Assembly: GCF_029028005.1 (NCBI RefSeq)
Contig: NZ_JAOTPO010000010.1
Location: forward strand, 124,001-188,000
Reading direction: 5' to 3'
DNA from: Alkalihalobacterium chitinilyticum
GTDB lineage: Bacteria > Bacillota > Bacilli > Bacillales > Bacillaceae_F
Length of the DNA: 64,000 nucleotides
The stretch's first letter is position 1. Each line of letters opens with the position of its first letter. Below, in pieces: positions 17,876-33,716 of this stretch. The notes below the pieces were generated by a model that had not been told where the DNA came from, made no database searches, and saw only the letters and a program-made list of their open reading frames with translations. The translations under genes were made by a program, and so were the position numbers.

Positions 17876-19171
17876 GTGGGGGAGAAAAAATCGTATAGTT
17901 TTAGTATTCGAAAGAAATTGGTGTTAGGAATAAGTGGACTTGCTATTATTACGTATGGAACAAGTGCATTTTTTATTTTCTTTTTAGCTGATTATTTACA
18001 AGGTCTTCTAAATGTTAACAGTGATCTATTTATCATCATTACATTAATTTTAGGTGTGATGTGGTGTGGGATTTTAGGATTTTTAGCAGCACCGCTCATT
18101 ACAAAACCGTTACATGAACTTGAAGACGCGGCACGAAAAGCAACTGCAGGCGATATTGGCGTCGATGTTGCCATTTCTAAATCAGATGATGAGATTCGTG
18201 CATTAGGGTTAGCTTTTAATGAAATGCTGACAAGCCTGCGACACATGGTTCGAGATATTGATGAAAATTTTCAACAAACCAATCAAAAAGTAGCAGAGAT
18301 TACAAATGCATCTGAACTAGCTTCCGAAAAAGCAGAAAATATCAGTCGTACGATTGAAGAAATTGCAAAAGGAGCAGAAGGTTCGGCGAATGCAATCCAA
18401 AATACAGCGGAGTCGATGGAAGATGTATCGACGATTGCGACACAAGTTCAAGACCGTGCATCGGCTTCTAAAAACTCTGCAGAACATATGGTCGAAAAGC
18501 TTACAGACAGCCGTCAAGTCATTGACCACCTCGTCACGGGAATAAAAAAATTAGCCGAAGATAATCAACATTCATTAACGGCGGTAGAACGATTAAACCA
18601 CCAAGCAAAACAAGTCGAGGATATTATATCTTTAGTTGGTGACATTGCGGCGCAAACGAATTTGCTGGCGCTTAATGCATCGATTGAAGCTGCGCGTGCA
18701 GGAGAGCAAGGAAAAGGCTTTGCCGTTGTAGCCGATGAAGTCAGAAAATTGGCAGACGAAAGTTCAAAAGCTGTTCAAGGCATCACAAAACTAATTACTG
18801 ATATCCAGCATGAAGTGCAAAATGTAGTGACACAAATTACAAATCAAGTAAAAGTCGCTAACGAACAATCGGTAAAAGGAACAGAAACGAACCAAGCGAT
18901 TCGTCTGATGGAACAGTCAATTTTAGAAGTATCTGAAGCCATCCATGAGATTTCACAGTTGATTGATAACCAGTTAGGCTCTATTATGACAACAACGCAA
19001 GAAACACAAGAAGTAGCCGCCATTGCGGAAGAAACTTCAGCGGGTGCACTTGAAGTGGCAACGGCAACCGATCAACAAACGACGATTATAGAAGAGGTTG
19101 CAGCGACTGCACAGATATTAAATGGACAAGCTCAAAAGTTAAAAGCAACGATTGGAAAGTTTTCTACATAA
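17876..19171 (+). CDS. Methyl-accepting chemotaxis protein lacking a large sensor domain
   Basis: A 431-residue chemoreceptor. TM1 (about 15-37) and TM2 (about 50-72) are joined by a loop of only some 13 residues, so no extracellular ligand domain exists. A HAMP segment ([21 protein letters not shown]) and a long coiled-coil signalling domain follow, with the hairpin tip [35 protein letters not shown] cited here by its key residues E, R, G and E-V-R around 265-295. It probably senses intracellular or membrane state. The start is GTG at 17876, 4 nt after AGAGGTG; an ATG at 17858 would overlap that site. It is an insertion between ywlE and rpiB relative to B. subtilis. Confidence 0.88.
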   Translation: MGEKKSYSFSIRKKLVLGISGLAIITYGTSAFFIFFLADYLQGLLNVNSDLFIIITLILGVMWCGILGFLAAPLITKPLHELEDAARKATAGDIGVDVAISKSDDEIRALGLAFNEMLTSLRHMVRDIDENFQQTNQKVAEITNASELASEKAENISRTIEEIAKGAEGSANAIQNTAESMEDVSTIATQVQDRASASKNSAEHMVEKLTDSRQVIDHLVTGIKKLAEDNQHSLTAVERLNHQAKQVEDIISLVGDIAAQTNLLALNASIEAARAGEQGKGFAVVADEVRKLADESSKAVQGITKLITDIQHEVQNVVTQITNQVKVANEQSVKGTETNQAIRLMEQSILEVSEAIHEISQLIDNQLGSIMTTTQETQEVAAIAEETSAGALEVATATDQQTTIIEEVAATAQILNGQAQKLKATIGKFST

Positions 19172-19187
19172 AAATGGGGGTATTCAA

Positions 19188-19628
19188 GTGAAAGTAGCAA
19201 TTGGATCAGATCATGGCGGTGTAAATATTAAAGAAGAGATTAAAACATTAATGGGCGAAATGGGCATTGAGTTTGAAGATGTAGGCTGCGAATGTTCAGA
19301 GTCAGTCGATTATCCAGACTATGCATTGCCAGTCGCTGAATTAGTAGCAAATGGTAAGGCGGACCGGGGAATTTTAGTGTGCGGCACAGGAATTGGCATG
19401 TCAATTGCTGCGAATAAAGTGAAGGGTGTCCGCTGTGCATTAGTACATGATTTATTTAGTGCGAAAGCAACGCGTGAACATAACGACAGTAACGTTTTAG
19501 CGATGGGTGAACGAGTAATTGGTCCAGGTCTAGCGCGTGAAATTGCAAAAGTTTGGTTAGAAACCGAGTATGAAGGTGGAAGACACGAGCGTCGTGTGAG
19601 TAAAATAAAAGAGTACGAAAATAAGTAA
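19188..19628 (+). CDS. rpiB: Ribose-5-phosphate isomerase B
   Basis: A 146-residue RpiB/LacAB-family isomerase that interconverts ribose-5-phosphate and ribulose-5-phosphate. It shows the N-terminal VAIGSDHGG, DYPDYALPVAE, the catalytic CGTGIGMSIAANK and the phosphate-binding REHNDSNVLAMGERVIG. The GTG at 19188 follows ATGGGGG; longer in-frame starts run back into the chemoreceptor gene. B. subtilis YwlF is the equivalent. It begins 16 bp after the chemoreceptor stop. Confidence 0.94.
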   Translation: MKVAIGSDHGGVNIKEEIKTLMGEMGIEFEDVGCECSESVDYPDYALPVAELVANGKADRGILVCGTGIGMSIAANKVKGVRCALVHDLFSAKATREHNDSNVLAMGERVIGPGLAREIAKVWLETEYEGGRHERRVSKIKEYENK

Positions 19629-19649
19629 TTGAGAGAAGGTGTACCCAGG

Positions 19650-20225
19650 ATGGCCGATTTGATGGAGCAAATCAAAAAGGATATTCTGCAAGTGCTAAAC
19701 GAACTTAATGAAGAAATGCCGTTATCAGCTGAACACATTCTTGTCATTGGAACGAGTACGAGCGAAGTAATTGGTAAAAAAATAGGAACAAGCGGATCAG
19801 AGGGTGTCAGTGAGACCCTCTTTTCCGCTTTTGCTGAATTTAAAGAACGAACAGGCGTGCAGTTAGCGTTTCAATGCTGTGAACATCTGAATCGAGCTAT
19901 AGTCGTTGAAAGAGAAACGGCGAAAGAACAACGGCTTGAAATCGTTTCTGTCATCCCTGTAAAAGGGGCAGGCGGATCAATGGCAGCTCATGCCTATCTC
20001 AACATGAAAGAGCCTGTTGTTGTTGAAACGATAGCAGCCGATGCCGGCATCGATATTGGTGATACGCTGATTGGTATGCACTTAAAACGTGTGGCGGTGC
20101 CGTTGCGCAGTACGATTCGTTCTATTGGAGAAGCGCACGTTACACTTGCGAAAACGAGACCAAAGCTAATCGGCGGCGAGCGTGCCATCTATAGAAATCA
20201 AGGAAATGGTGAAGATTGTTTTTGA
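19650..20225 (+). CDS. ywlG: DUF436 / TIGR01440 family protein YwlG
   Basis: A 191-residue cytoplasmic protein of unknown biochemical function, found next to rpiB and glyA in Bacillus. Recognisable family segments are LVIGTSTSEVIGKKIGTSGS, QCCEHLNRAIVVERE, GGSMAAHAYLNM and DIGDTLIGMHLKRVAVPLR. Several glycines suggest a nucleotide- or sugar-phosphate-binding loop (inference). The ATG at 19650 follows GAAGGTG; the TTG at 19629 would place that site inside the gene. Confidence 0.88.
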   Translation: MADLMEQIKKDILQVLNELNEEMPLSAEHILVIGTSTSEVIGKKIGTSGSEGVSETLFSAFAEFKERTGVQLAFQCCEHLNRAIVVERETAKEQRLEIVSVIPVKGAGGSMAAHAYLNMKEPVVVETIAADAGIDIGDTLIGMHLKRVAVPLRSTIRSIGEAHVTLAKTRPKLIGGERAIYRNQGNGEDCF

Positions 20226-20335
20226 TTTTTAAAAAAAGGTACGGATTTTGTCGTATATTGTGGTAGAATGAAATTGAATTTAAAAGTATAAACCGAAAAA
20301 CACGAAGAATGCTTGCTACTGAAAGGGGAATAAAG

Positions 20336-21577
20336 ATGGAAATGTTAAAAAATCAAGATCCTAAAGTATATGAAGCAATCCAACTTGAGTTAGGTCGACA
20401 ACGAGATAAAATTGAAATGATTGCATCTGAAAACTTTGTAAGTGAAGCGGTAATGGAAACACAAGGTTCTGTTCTTACAAACAAATATGCAGAAGGCTAC
20501 CCAGGTCGCCGTTACTATGGCGGTTGTGAATATGTAGACATCGTGGAAGATTTAGCTCGTGACCGTGCGAAAGAAATCTTCGGTGCAGAGTACGTGAACG
20601 TTCAACCGCACTCAGGCGCACAAGCGAACATGGCGGTTTATTTTACGATTTTAGAGCAAGGCGATACAGTACTTGGAATGAACTTATCTCACGGTGGTCA
20701 CTTAACACACGGAAGCCCAGTTAACTTCAGTGGCGTTCAATACAATTTCGTAGAGTACGGTGTTGATAAAGAAACACAAACAATTGACTACGATAAAGTT
20801 CTTGAGCTGGCAAAAGAACATAAGCCAAAACTAATTGTAGCGGGTGCGAGTGCCTATCCGCGTGAAATTGACTTTGCTAAGTTCCGTTCAATCGCGGATG
20901 AAGTGGGCGCGTACTTAATGGTCGATATGGCACATATTGCAGGACTTGTAGCAGCTGGTTTGCACCCAAGCCCTGTACCGCACGCTCATTTTGTAACGAC
21001 AACAACCCATAAAACATTACGCGGTCCTCGTGGTGGGATGATTCTTTGCCTTGAAGAATTCGGTAGAAAAATCGATAAATCGATTTTTCCTGGAATTCAA
21101 GGTGGTCCGTTAATGCATGTGATCGCTGCTAAAGCAGTTGCATTCGGTGAAGCATTACAACCGGAATTTAAAACATATGCAGAAAACATCATCAAAAATG
21201 CAAAGCGTCTAGGTGAAAAGCTAATGAGCGAGGGAATCCAAATCGTATCAGGCGGTACAGACAACCACCTTTTACTTTTAGACTTAACGGGCTTAAAGTT
21301 AACAGGTAAAGTAGCTGAGCATGCACTCGATGAAGTTGGAATTACAACGAACAAAAACACAATTCCATTCGATCCAGAAAGCCCATTCGTAACAAGCGGA
21401 ATTCGTATCGGTACAGCGGCAGTAACATCACGCGGTCTTGACGAAGAAGCAATGGATGAACTTGGCGAAATCATCGCGCTCACATTGAAAAACATCGACA
21501 ACGAAGAAAAGCTGAAAGAAGCAAGTGCACGTGTCGATGCCCTGACAAAAAAATTCCCAATGTATCCTAATCTATAA
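20336..21577 (+). CDS. glyA: Serine hydroxymethyltransferase
   Basis: A 413-residue PLP enzyme that converts serine and tetrahydrofolate to glycine and methylene-tetrahydrofolate, feeding purine and thymidylate synthesis. [23 protein letters not shown] and the PLP-lysine motif [14 protein letters not shown] are present. The ATG at 20336 follows AAAGGGG and gives [15 protein letters not shown], matching family N termini. An extended -10 TGGTAGAAT (20261-20269) lies upstream, and AAACCGAA (20290-20297) resembles half of a PurBox; glyA is PurR-controlled in B. subtilis. Confidence 0.97.
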   Translation: MEMLKNQDPKVYEAIQLELGRQRDKIEMIASENFVSEAVMETQGSVLTNKYAEGYPGRRYYGGCEYVDIVEDLARDRAKEIFGAEYVNVQPHSGAQANMAVYFTILEQGDTVLGMNLSHGGHLTHGSPVNFSGVQYNFVEYGVDKETQTIDYDKVLELAKEHKPKLIVAGASAYPREIDFAKFRSIADEVGAYLMVDMAHIAGLVAAGLHPSPVPHAHFVTTTTHKTLRGPRGGMILCLEEFGRKIDKSIFPGIQGGPLMHVIAAKAVAFGEALQPEFKTYAENIIKNAKRLGEKLMSEGIQIVSGGTDNHLLLLDLTGLKLTGKVAEHALDEVGITTNKNTIPFDPESPFVTSGIRIGTAAVTSRGLDEEAMDELGEIIALTLKNIDNEEKLKEASARVDALTKKFPMYPNL

Positions 21578-21593
21578 GTTTTAAAAGTGATCG

Positions 21594-21629
21594 AAAAGGC
21601 TGTCTCTAACTGTTAGAGGCCGCCTTTTT
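21594..21629 (+). terminator. Rho-independent terminator of glyA
   Basis: AAAAGGC (21594-21600) pairs with GCCTTTTT (21622-21629) around an inner CTCTAA/TTAGAG stem. Confidence 0.85.
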
Positions 21630-21749
21630 ATTTTGGTATGGTGCAGTGGGTAGCGATTAGTCTTAGGCGGGGCGGTGTTTTACGTGAAGGGCAGGAACGC
21701 ATGAATAAGAGCTTTGGTGTCAAGAGGTGTGGTAGCAGTGAGTAAGATT

Positions 21750-21935
21750 AGAGCACTCACAGGACCTTATTTTGCATAAATCATAAGATTTTTAAAAGTA
21801 AGGGACTTGAGAGGCCTTTATTTGCTGATTTTACAACTAATTATTGATCATTTTAGCCAAATAAGAGCTTCTGAGTTCCCCAAACTAACAAAACAAGCCG
21901 TTTTCTTTAAAATAAGAGCCTCTCAGTGCCCTATA
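21750..21935. repeat. Palindromic composite, second locus
   Basis: Direct units AGAGCACTC...CCTTATTTTG (from 21750) and AAGGGACTT...CTTTATTTG (from 21800) are followed by inverted units ATAAGAGCTTCTGAGTTCCC (21861) and ATAAGAGCCTCTCAGTGCCC (21912), again 50-51 bp apart. It has the same architecture and sequence family as 16302-16485. It lies in the 766-bp gap between glyA and upp. Confidence 0.85.
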
Positions 21936-21963
21936 CTCAAATAGACTCGTTTCAAACTCATAC

Positions 21964-22140
21964 TCAAGCTGCGGTAGTACTCATATCCATTGCAGGTAAT
22001 TCACATTCAAGCTACGGTAATACTCAAATCGGTTGCAGACAATTCCATTCACAGCAGCAATATTAACAATATTAATTCTTATATTCTTTGCGAAATAACT
22101 ATCATTCAAGTTCGCGATTAACCTCAAACGGAAGTTGCAA
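21964..22140. repeat. Degenerate 43-bp direct repeats
   Basis: TCAAGCTGCGGTAGTACTCA (21964) and TCAAGCTACGGTAATACTCA (22007) start 43 bp apart and keep a matching TTGCAG 3' portion. A third, weaker copy begins at about 22106 (TCAAGTTCGCGATTAACCTC). It lies just downstream of the palindromic composite, with no coding potential. Confidence 0.6.
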
Positions 22141-22328
22141 ATCGCATTAAGAGCCACTGAGTCAAGTAATTATAGAGTGCAAGACAGTATTTCTCGCAAC
22201 TTACTATGAATGACCGCCGGCAATGCTGTTTTATTCTATAATGAAACGTAACCTTGAATATTTTTGTTTTTTTTTGTAGAATTTTGAGGAGTGATTTACA
22301 TATCTAAAATGCTCGTCAAAACATTTAA

Positions 22329-22973
<645 letters not shown>

Positions 22974-23040
22974 TCCTTAAAATAAAAAATAATAATACTA
23001 CGGCTTCACGAGAGTAAGTCGACTAAAAATTAAATTAACC

Positions 23041-23158
23041 AAAGAGGCCGCCGAAGTGCCGTGCATCTCTAAATGCTGAATGACAGAAGACGAAATCCCG
23101 AAAGACTGTCGTTTCAGCGAGTTGAGTTGCATTGTACTTCAAGTTGTGGCCTCTTTTT
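23041..23158 (+). terminator. Branched terminator of upp
   Basis: AAAGAGGCC (23041-23049) pairs with GGCCTCTTT (23148-23156), running into T residues. Inside, GAAGT/ACTTC with TGCA/TGCA continues the stem, and GCTGAA-GACAG pairs with CTGTC-TTCAGC. This gives a structure of about 115 nt, unusually elaborate for a terminator. Confidence 0.65.
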
Positions 23159-23238
23159 CTATTTTTTTACTCATGAAAATCGCCCAATTGTTACATACTA
23201 ACTAAACAATTCTTCTCAAAGAAAGGGGAAGCTCCCAA

Positions 23239-25518
23239 ATGAAACAACGGAGGCTAGTTGCTGTAATCGTAATTGTCCAACTTGTCATACTAGCATTAAC
23301 AAGCCATACTGCAGGGGCGAGCCAATTTCCAGAGCGACCACCTTTAGGCGAAATACAAGGCGAAGAAAAACAAATCGTTATGGTAGAAGTCAGTCAAAAA
23401 AACATGGACCGCGTGATTAAAAAAATTCAAAAAGCGATCCCTGAAAGTAACGTAAGAAAACGCTTTAAACTTGTTTACTCAGGATTTTCGCTGGAAGTAA
23501 AAGAAAAAGACGTGGCTCAATTAGAAAAGATGACAGGGGTCACACGAGTTGATCACGTCATGACCTATCAGACGACAATCGATGACAGCGTCCCTTTTAT
23601 TGGAACGGAGAACATCCGAAATCAACTGGATCGAGATGGGGAAAAGCTGACAGGTAAAGGTGTAAAAATAGCAGTAATAGATACTGGCATTGATTATAGT
23701 CATCCAGATTTAAAACCGAATTTTAAAGGCGGTTACGACGTCGTTGATAACGATAAAGATCCAATGGAGACGATGCCACGACAGGGTGGAATTACCATTC
23801 ATGGTACACATGTTGCGGGGATTATAGCTGCCAATGGAAAAATAAAAGGCGTAGCTCCAGAAGCTGAAATCTATGCTTATCGTGCGCTGGGGCCTGGAGG
23901 GCAAGGAACGACAGAGCAAGTCATTGAATCCATTGAAAGAGCAGTAGAAGATGAAGTTGATATTATCAACTTATCGCTTGGTAATTCGGTGAATGGACCA
24001 GACTGGCCGACAAGTGTTGCATTGGACCGTGCAGTCGAACTTGGTGTTGTTGCAGTGACATCCAACGGTAATAGTGGGCCGAATATGTGGACGGTTGGCT
24101 CGCCGGGAACATCAACAAAAGCGATATCCGTAGGAGCGTCCTCACCGCCATTAAAAACGCCTTACATCACTATATTTGGAGAAGACCGTGAAATCTCCGT
24201 CAACTCGATGTCAGGTGCCTTACCGTGGAACTTACGGCGCGACCATCCACTTATGTTTGCTGGATTAGGCAGGAAAGAAGATATGGAAGACGCTGCCGGA
24301 AAAATTGTCTTAGTTCGCAGAGGGATTATTCCTTTTGCTGAAAAGGCAAGAAATGCGATGGAGAGCGGTGCAAAAGGGTTGATCATTTACAATAATACGT
24401 CAGGTCCGTTTATGGGGGCTATTGACGGTGATCCACTCCAATTCCCGGTAGCAACAATTTCAAAAGAAGATGGGGAATGGATGAGGGAACAGCTTGAGGA
24501 AAAGCAAAAACGTCAAATCAGAACGATCTTCCGTCATGAGGAAGACTTGCTTGCACCTTTTTCATCGAGAGGTCCTGTCACTCACACATGGGAAGTGAAG
24601 CCGGATGTTGTCGCCCCCGGTGTATCGATTGACAGTACTATACCAAAAGGTTACTTAGGGTTGAATGGAACTAGTATGTCAGCACCGCACGTCGCGGGTG
24701 CAGCCGCATTAATTAAGCAAGCGCATCCGAATTGGAGTCCAGAACAAATCAAAGCTGCGCTTATGAATACAGGAAAGCAGCTCTTTGACCTAGAAGGCAA
24801 ACCATACATGCCTCATGAACAAGGGGCAGGGCGCATTCAAGTTGATAAAGCTGTCCGAACAGATACACTCGTGTACCCAGGGGCTGTAACATTTGGCAAA
24901 TGGGCAGCAGATGACCGTCGCGAAGTAAAACGTGTGAAGCTAACAGTAGAAAATCATAGCGATACAGTAAAAAAATATTATGTCTCACCGCCACTTGATG
25001 CTCCAGATGGCGTTCAATGGAAAGTGCCTTTTTCGTTTGAAATCGAAGCTGGTGAGAAAAAAGAAGTGGAAGTTGTAATGGACATCTTTCCGGCTGTTCT
25101 GAAGGAAGGAATCCACCATGGAGATATTTTCATAAAAGGTGGCAGTGAAGAAATTCGAGTTCCTTACCTCTTTTTTATTGAAGAACCCGATTACCCGCGT
25201 GTAATGGCTTTTGGGTTTGAAAGAGGAGATTCGGTAGATTCATACCGATACGAGGTGTACCTGCCGGGGGGAGCTTCAGAAGTAGGTATCGCATTATATG
25301 ACCCAGATACGTTTAAATTTATCAAGTACCTCGATGCGAAGAAAGATATTGGCAGAGGGTTGCTGGAAGTCGAGCTTGAAGGAGTCGACCTCGCGAATGG
25401 TGTTTACAAAGCATTGGTCTTTGCTGAGCAAGATGGAAAAGAAGATACATTGGAAACGATGATTTTCATAGGAGATGAACTCCATTCTAATGCAGATAAA
25501 AATAATCGTGATGAGTAG
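23239..25518 (+). CDS. vpr: Secreted subtilisin-family serine protease with PA domain, Vpr-like
   Basis: A 759-residue exported S8 protease. Order: signal peptide (1-27), an I9-type propeptide (about 44-112), the catalytic domain with D148 (AVIDTGID), H188 (HGTHVAG), oxyanion N278 (SNGNSGPN) and S479 (GTSMSAPH), and a protease-associated domain inserted between about 320 and 430 (VLVRRGIIPFAEKARNAMESGAKG). A C-terminal region of beta-sandwich type follows to 759. The order matches B. subtilis Vpr (806 aa), though here the C terminus is shorter. The likely role is extracellular protein degradation. The gene lies between upp and the atp operon, unlike B. subtilis. Confidence 0.88.
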   Translation: MKQRRLVAVIVIVQLVILALTSHTAGASQFPERPPLGEIQGEEKQIVMVEVSQKNMDRVIKKIQKAIPESNVRKRFKLVYSGFSLEVKEKDVAQLEKMTGVTRVDHVMTYQTTIDDSVPFIGTENIRNQLDRDGEKLTGKGVKIAVIDTGIDYSHPDLKPNFKGGYDVVDNDKDPMETMPRQGGITIHGTHVAGIIAANGKIKGVAPEAEIYAYRALGPGGQGTTEQVIESIERAVEDEVDIINLSLGNSVNGPDWPTSVALDRAVELGVVAVTSNGNSGPNMWTVGSPGTSTKAISVGASSPPLKTPYITIFGEDREISVNSMSGALPWNLRRDHPLMFAGLGRKEDMEDAAGKIVLVRRGIIPFAEKARNAMESGAKGLIIYNNTSGPFMGAIDGDPLQFPVATISKEDGEWMREQLEEKQKRQIRTIFRHEEDLLAPFSSRGPVTHTWEVKPDVVAPGVSIDSTIPKGYLGLNGTSMSAPHVAGAAALIKQAHPNWSPEQIKAALMNTGKQLFDLEGKPYMPHEQGAGRIQVDKAVRTDTLVYPGAVTFGKWAADDRREVKRVKLTVENHSDTVKKYYVSPPLDAPDGVQWKVPFSFEIEAGEKKEVEVVMDIFPAVLKEGIHHGDIFIKGGSEEIRVPYLFFIEEPDYPRVMAFGFERGDSVDSYRYEVYLPGGASEVGIALYDPDTFKFIKYLDAKKDIGRGLLEVELEGVDLANGVYKALVFAEQDGKEDTLETMIFIGDELHSNADKNNRDE

Positions 25519-25549
25519 CAGTTCTATGCTCATCACGATTATTTTTTTA
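25501..25549 (+). terminator. Terminator overlapping the vpr stop codon
   Basis: A perfect 15-bp stem pairs 25501-25515 with 25529-25543, followed by T residues. The vpr stop codon lies in the loop. Confidence 0.95.
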
Positions 25550-25734
25550 TGTTATATTAATATAAATTTACACATGATTATATTATATTGTTTACAAAAG
25601 GAAGTTAGCAGGTATACGTAATGAATAGTATAGTAAAACTTTGGAAACATAATATTACAAAGGTGTGAATTATGACAAAAATGTGAACAGAAATAATTAG
25701 CATAATTCACCTGTGTTTTTATTGCTAAAACACG

Positions 25735-25763
25735 TTGACATCAGGTTTTCCCTATTGTACGAT
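25735..25763 (+). promoter_or_regulatory. Sigma-A promoter of the atp operon
   Basis: A perfect TTGACA (25735-25740), 17 bp, then TACGAT (25758-25763, four of six consensus bases). It leaves a leader of about 140 nt before atpZ. The rest of the 386-bp gap is AT-rich without further signals. Confidence 0.6.
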
Positions 25764-25904
25764 TACAAAGGATGTTATGAGAGGGTTTACATATTTATAT
25801 CAAGGATTAAGAATTTTGTTACATATTGAATTGAAATAAAAAGACAACACGTAAACCTCATCATGAAAACGAAAAATACGTGTAAAGTCCATGGAGGTCA
25901 GGGA

Positions 25905-26135
25905 ATGGCAGATAAAAAGCCTCAAAAACCTTATCGTGCAATGGCCTTAATGACAGCAATCACATCGTATTTAGTAGGACCAGTTCTAGTAGGCGTATTA
26001 GCAGGAAGATGGTTAGATGGCTATTTTGATAAGAGTCCATTGTTTATGATCATCGGCTTATTTTTAGGTTTAGGATCTGGTATTTATGGTTTAATTCGAC
26101 TGCTCGGGAGTTACTTAGGAGAAGATGATTCATGA
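25905..26135 (+). CDS. atpZ: AtpZ, small F-ATPase-associated membrane protein
   Basis: A 76-residue protein with two membrane helices joined by a short loop (AITSYLVGPVLVGVLAGRWL and PLFMIIGLFLGLGSGIYGLI). It is the AtpZ/AtpQ-type protein at the head of atp operons in alkaliphilic and other Bacillaceae, reported to work with AtpI in Mg2+/Ca2+ handling for the ATP synthase. The ATG at 25905 follows GGAGGTCAGGGA. Its end overlaps atpI by 4 bp, so translation is coupled. Confidence 0.88.
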   Translation: MADKKPQKPYRAMALMTAITSYLVGPVLVGVLAGRWLDGYFDKSPLFMIIGLFLGLGSGIYGLIRLLGSYLGEDDS

Positions 26136-26503
26136 CTAGTTATAGTGGAAACATGAGACGATATGTCCAATACACGTTTTACTTATTGGCGTTACTCGTC
26201 TTAGGTTGGGGCTTTACTCCGTACGAATCTTTTTTTCTAGGATTTATAGTAGGGGCAGTACTAAGCTTGCTCATCCTTTGGAGTTTGTACAGCAGAGTGA
26301 AACGGTTTGGACAAGCTGTAACAGAGGGTAGGAAAATGTATTCCTTAGGGATGCTGACAAGATTTGCATTAGCCATTATTGGAGTCATTATCGCAACAAG
26401 ATATCCAGATGCGATCCAACTTTATGGGGTGGTAATAGGTTTAATGTCAACCTATATTATCATATTTTTAGATTTCATTATTCAAAAAATACGTTTTAAG
26501 TAA
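26132..26503 (+). CDS. atpI: ATP synthase subunit I
   Basis: A 123-residue four-helix membrane protein of the AtpI family, a chaperone for c-ring assembly and proposed Mg2+ carrier. Helices run at about 10-27, 31-49, 70-87 and 94-114, separated by the charged loop YSRVKRFGQAVTEGRK. It overlaps atpZ by 4 bp and precedes atpB by 18 bp. Confidence 0.9.
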   Translation: MTSYSGNMRRYVQYTFYLLALLVLGWGFTPYESFFLGFIVGAVLSLLILWSLYSRVKRFGQAVTEGRKMYSLGMLTRFALAIIGVIIATRYPDAIQLYGVVIGLMSTYIIIFLDFIIQKIRFK

Positions 26504-26515
26504 GAAGAGAGGTGA

Positions 26516-27253
<738 letters not shown>

Positions 27254-27305
27254 TCAATTCAGTTCATTCATTTTGCTCTACAAATTTAAATTGTTAAGAG
27301 CTTAA

Positions 27306-27563
<258 letters not shown>

Positions 27564-27582
27564 TAGACCTTTGAAGTTTATA

Positions 27583-27623
27583 AATGGCGGAGTCCGTTCT
27601 ATAGTAATAGAAGCTTCGCCATT
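27583..27623 (+). promoter_or_regulatory. Intercistronic hairpin between atpE and atpF
   Basis: AATGGCG (27583-27589) pairs with CGCCATT (27617-27623), enclosing TTCTAT/ATAGAA. There is no T run, so it is probably an mRNA-stability or processing element favouring the abundant c subunit rather than a terminator. Confidence 0.65.
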
Positions 27624-27635
27624 CCTTTTGTATAA

Positions 27636-30226
<2,591 letters not shown>

Positions 30227-30285
30227 TCGTTGAATACGTGAACAACTTCTAGGAAAACCAGTTAGCGAAAAGGTGGTGAAATTAA

Positions 30286-31143
<858 letters not shown>

Positions 31144-31211
31144 AGAATATATCTAGTTTCTATCAGGTCGATAAGAAGATGGATAGAAATGTAACGCAGG
31201 GCTGACACGTC

Positions 31212-31258
31212 ATTAAGTTCTCACAAATGCATGGTTCATGTGGGCGTGAGAACTTAAT
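31212..31258 (+). promoter_or_regulatory. Strong intercistronic hairpin between atpG and atpD
   Basis: A perfect 13-bp stem ATTAAGTTCTCAC/GTGAGAACTTAAT with further pairing in the 21-nt loop region. The 179-bp atpG-atpD gap is the longest in the operon, and no T run follows. It probably acts as an RNA processing or stability site ahead of the catalytic beta subunit. Confidence 0.7.
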
Positions 31259-31289
31259 AGACGCTAATTCCCTGAACGTACAATCATGA

Positions 31290-32735
<1,446 letters not shown>

Positions 32736-32819
32736 TCAACAACTAAGCGTAGCGGTGGGTGTTCAGCACTCACCACTACTTTTGAGAATAAAAATAGATC
32801 AAACCCGTATTGCTATTGA

Positions 32820-33233
<414 letters not shown>

Positions 33234-33236
33234 TAG

Positions 33237-33274
33237 AAAAAGCACGGAGGCCTAGTGATGCCTTTGTGCTTTTT
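33237..33274 (+). terminator. Terminator of the atp operon
   Basis: AAAAAGCAC (33237-33245) pairs with GTGCTTTTT (33266-33274) around an inner AGGC/GCCT stem, directly after the atpC stop. Confidence 0.93.
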
Positions 33275-33525
33275 GTATTTGTATGAGCATTTTTAATGTG
33301 TATGAGATATTGAAAGGTTTAAGCCTCGCAGTGGTGCTGGTTCTATTTTTACGACTGCACAGCGACTTGATATGGGCAGGGTTTCCAACTATAAATGAAG
33401 TGCAGGTTTGGAGTTATCCTATGAATTTTATTTTTATGAGCAAGCATATAACTGTTACGCAGCATACCGTGGGAAGTAGTCATATCTTTGTGTGTTCACA
33501 TTTTCGCATATAAAATAACGCAAAC

Positions 33526-33615
33526 GGACAATATATTTTTAAAATGGACAATAAATCTGTCAATCCGCTAATAAATTTTGAAAACGGACAATAAAGTAGA
33601 GAAATCCGACAATAA
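33526..33615. repeat. Phased GGACAATA repeats, 20-bp spacing
   Basis: GGACAATA or a near copy starts at 33526, 33546, 33566 (CGCTAATA), 33586 and 33607 (CGACAATA), 20-21 bp apart. It resembles the 20.5-bp array at the start of the window in design but not in sequence. The 480-bp gap around it holds no convincing gene. Confidence 0.7.
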
Positions 33616-33716
33616 GTTAGATTGCGCACTTCGAAAGTTCATCAAACTGCCCCTCAATACCATGTTCCATTACCTTTACCTATCAACACAATCGAAATAT
33701 ACGCGAAAATCCCGAC

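Noticed and set aside
33283-33513. 76-residue frame after the atp terminator
   Set aside because: No ribosome site, no family resemblance, and it lies immediately after a strong terminator.
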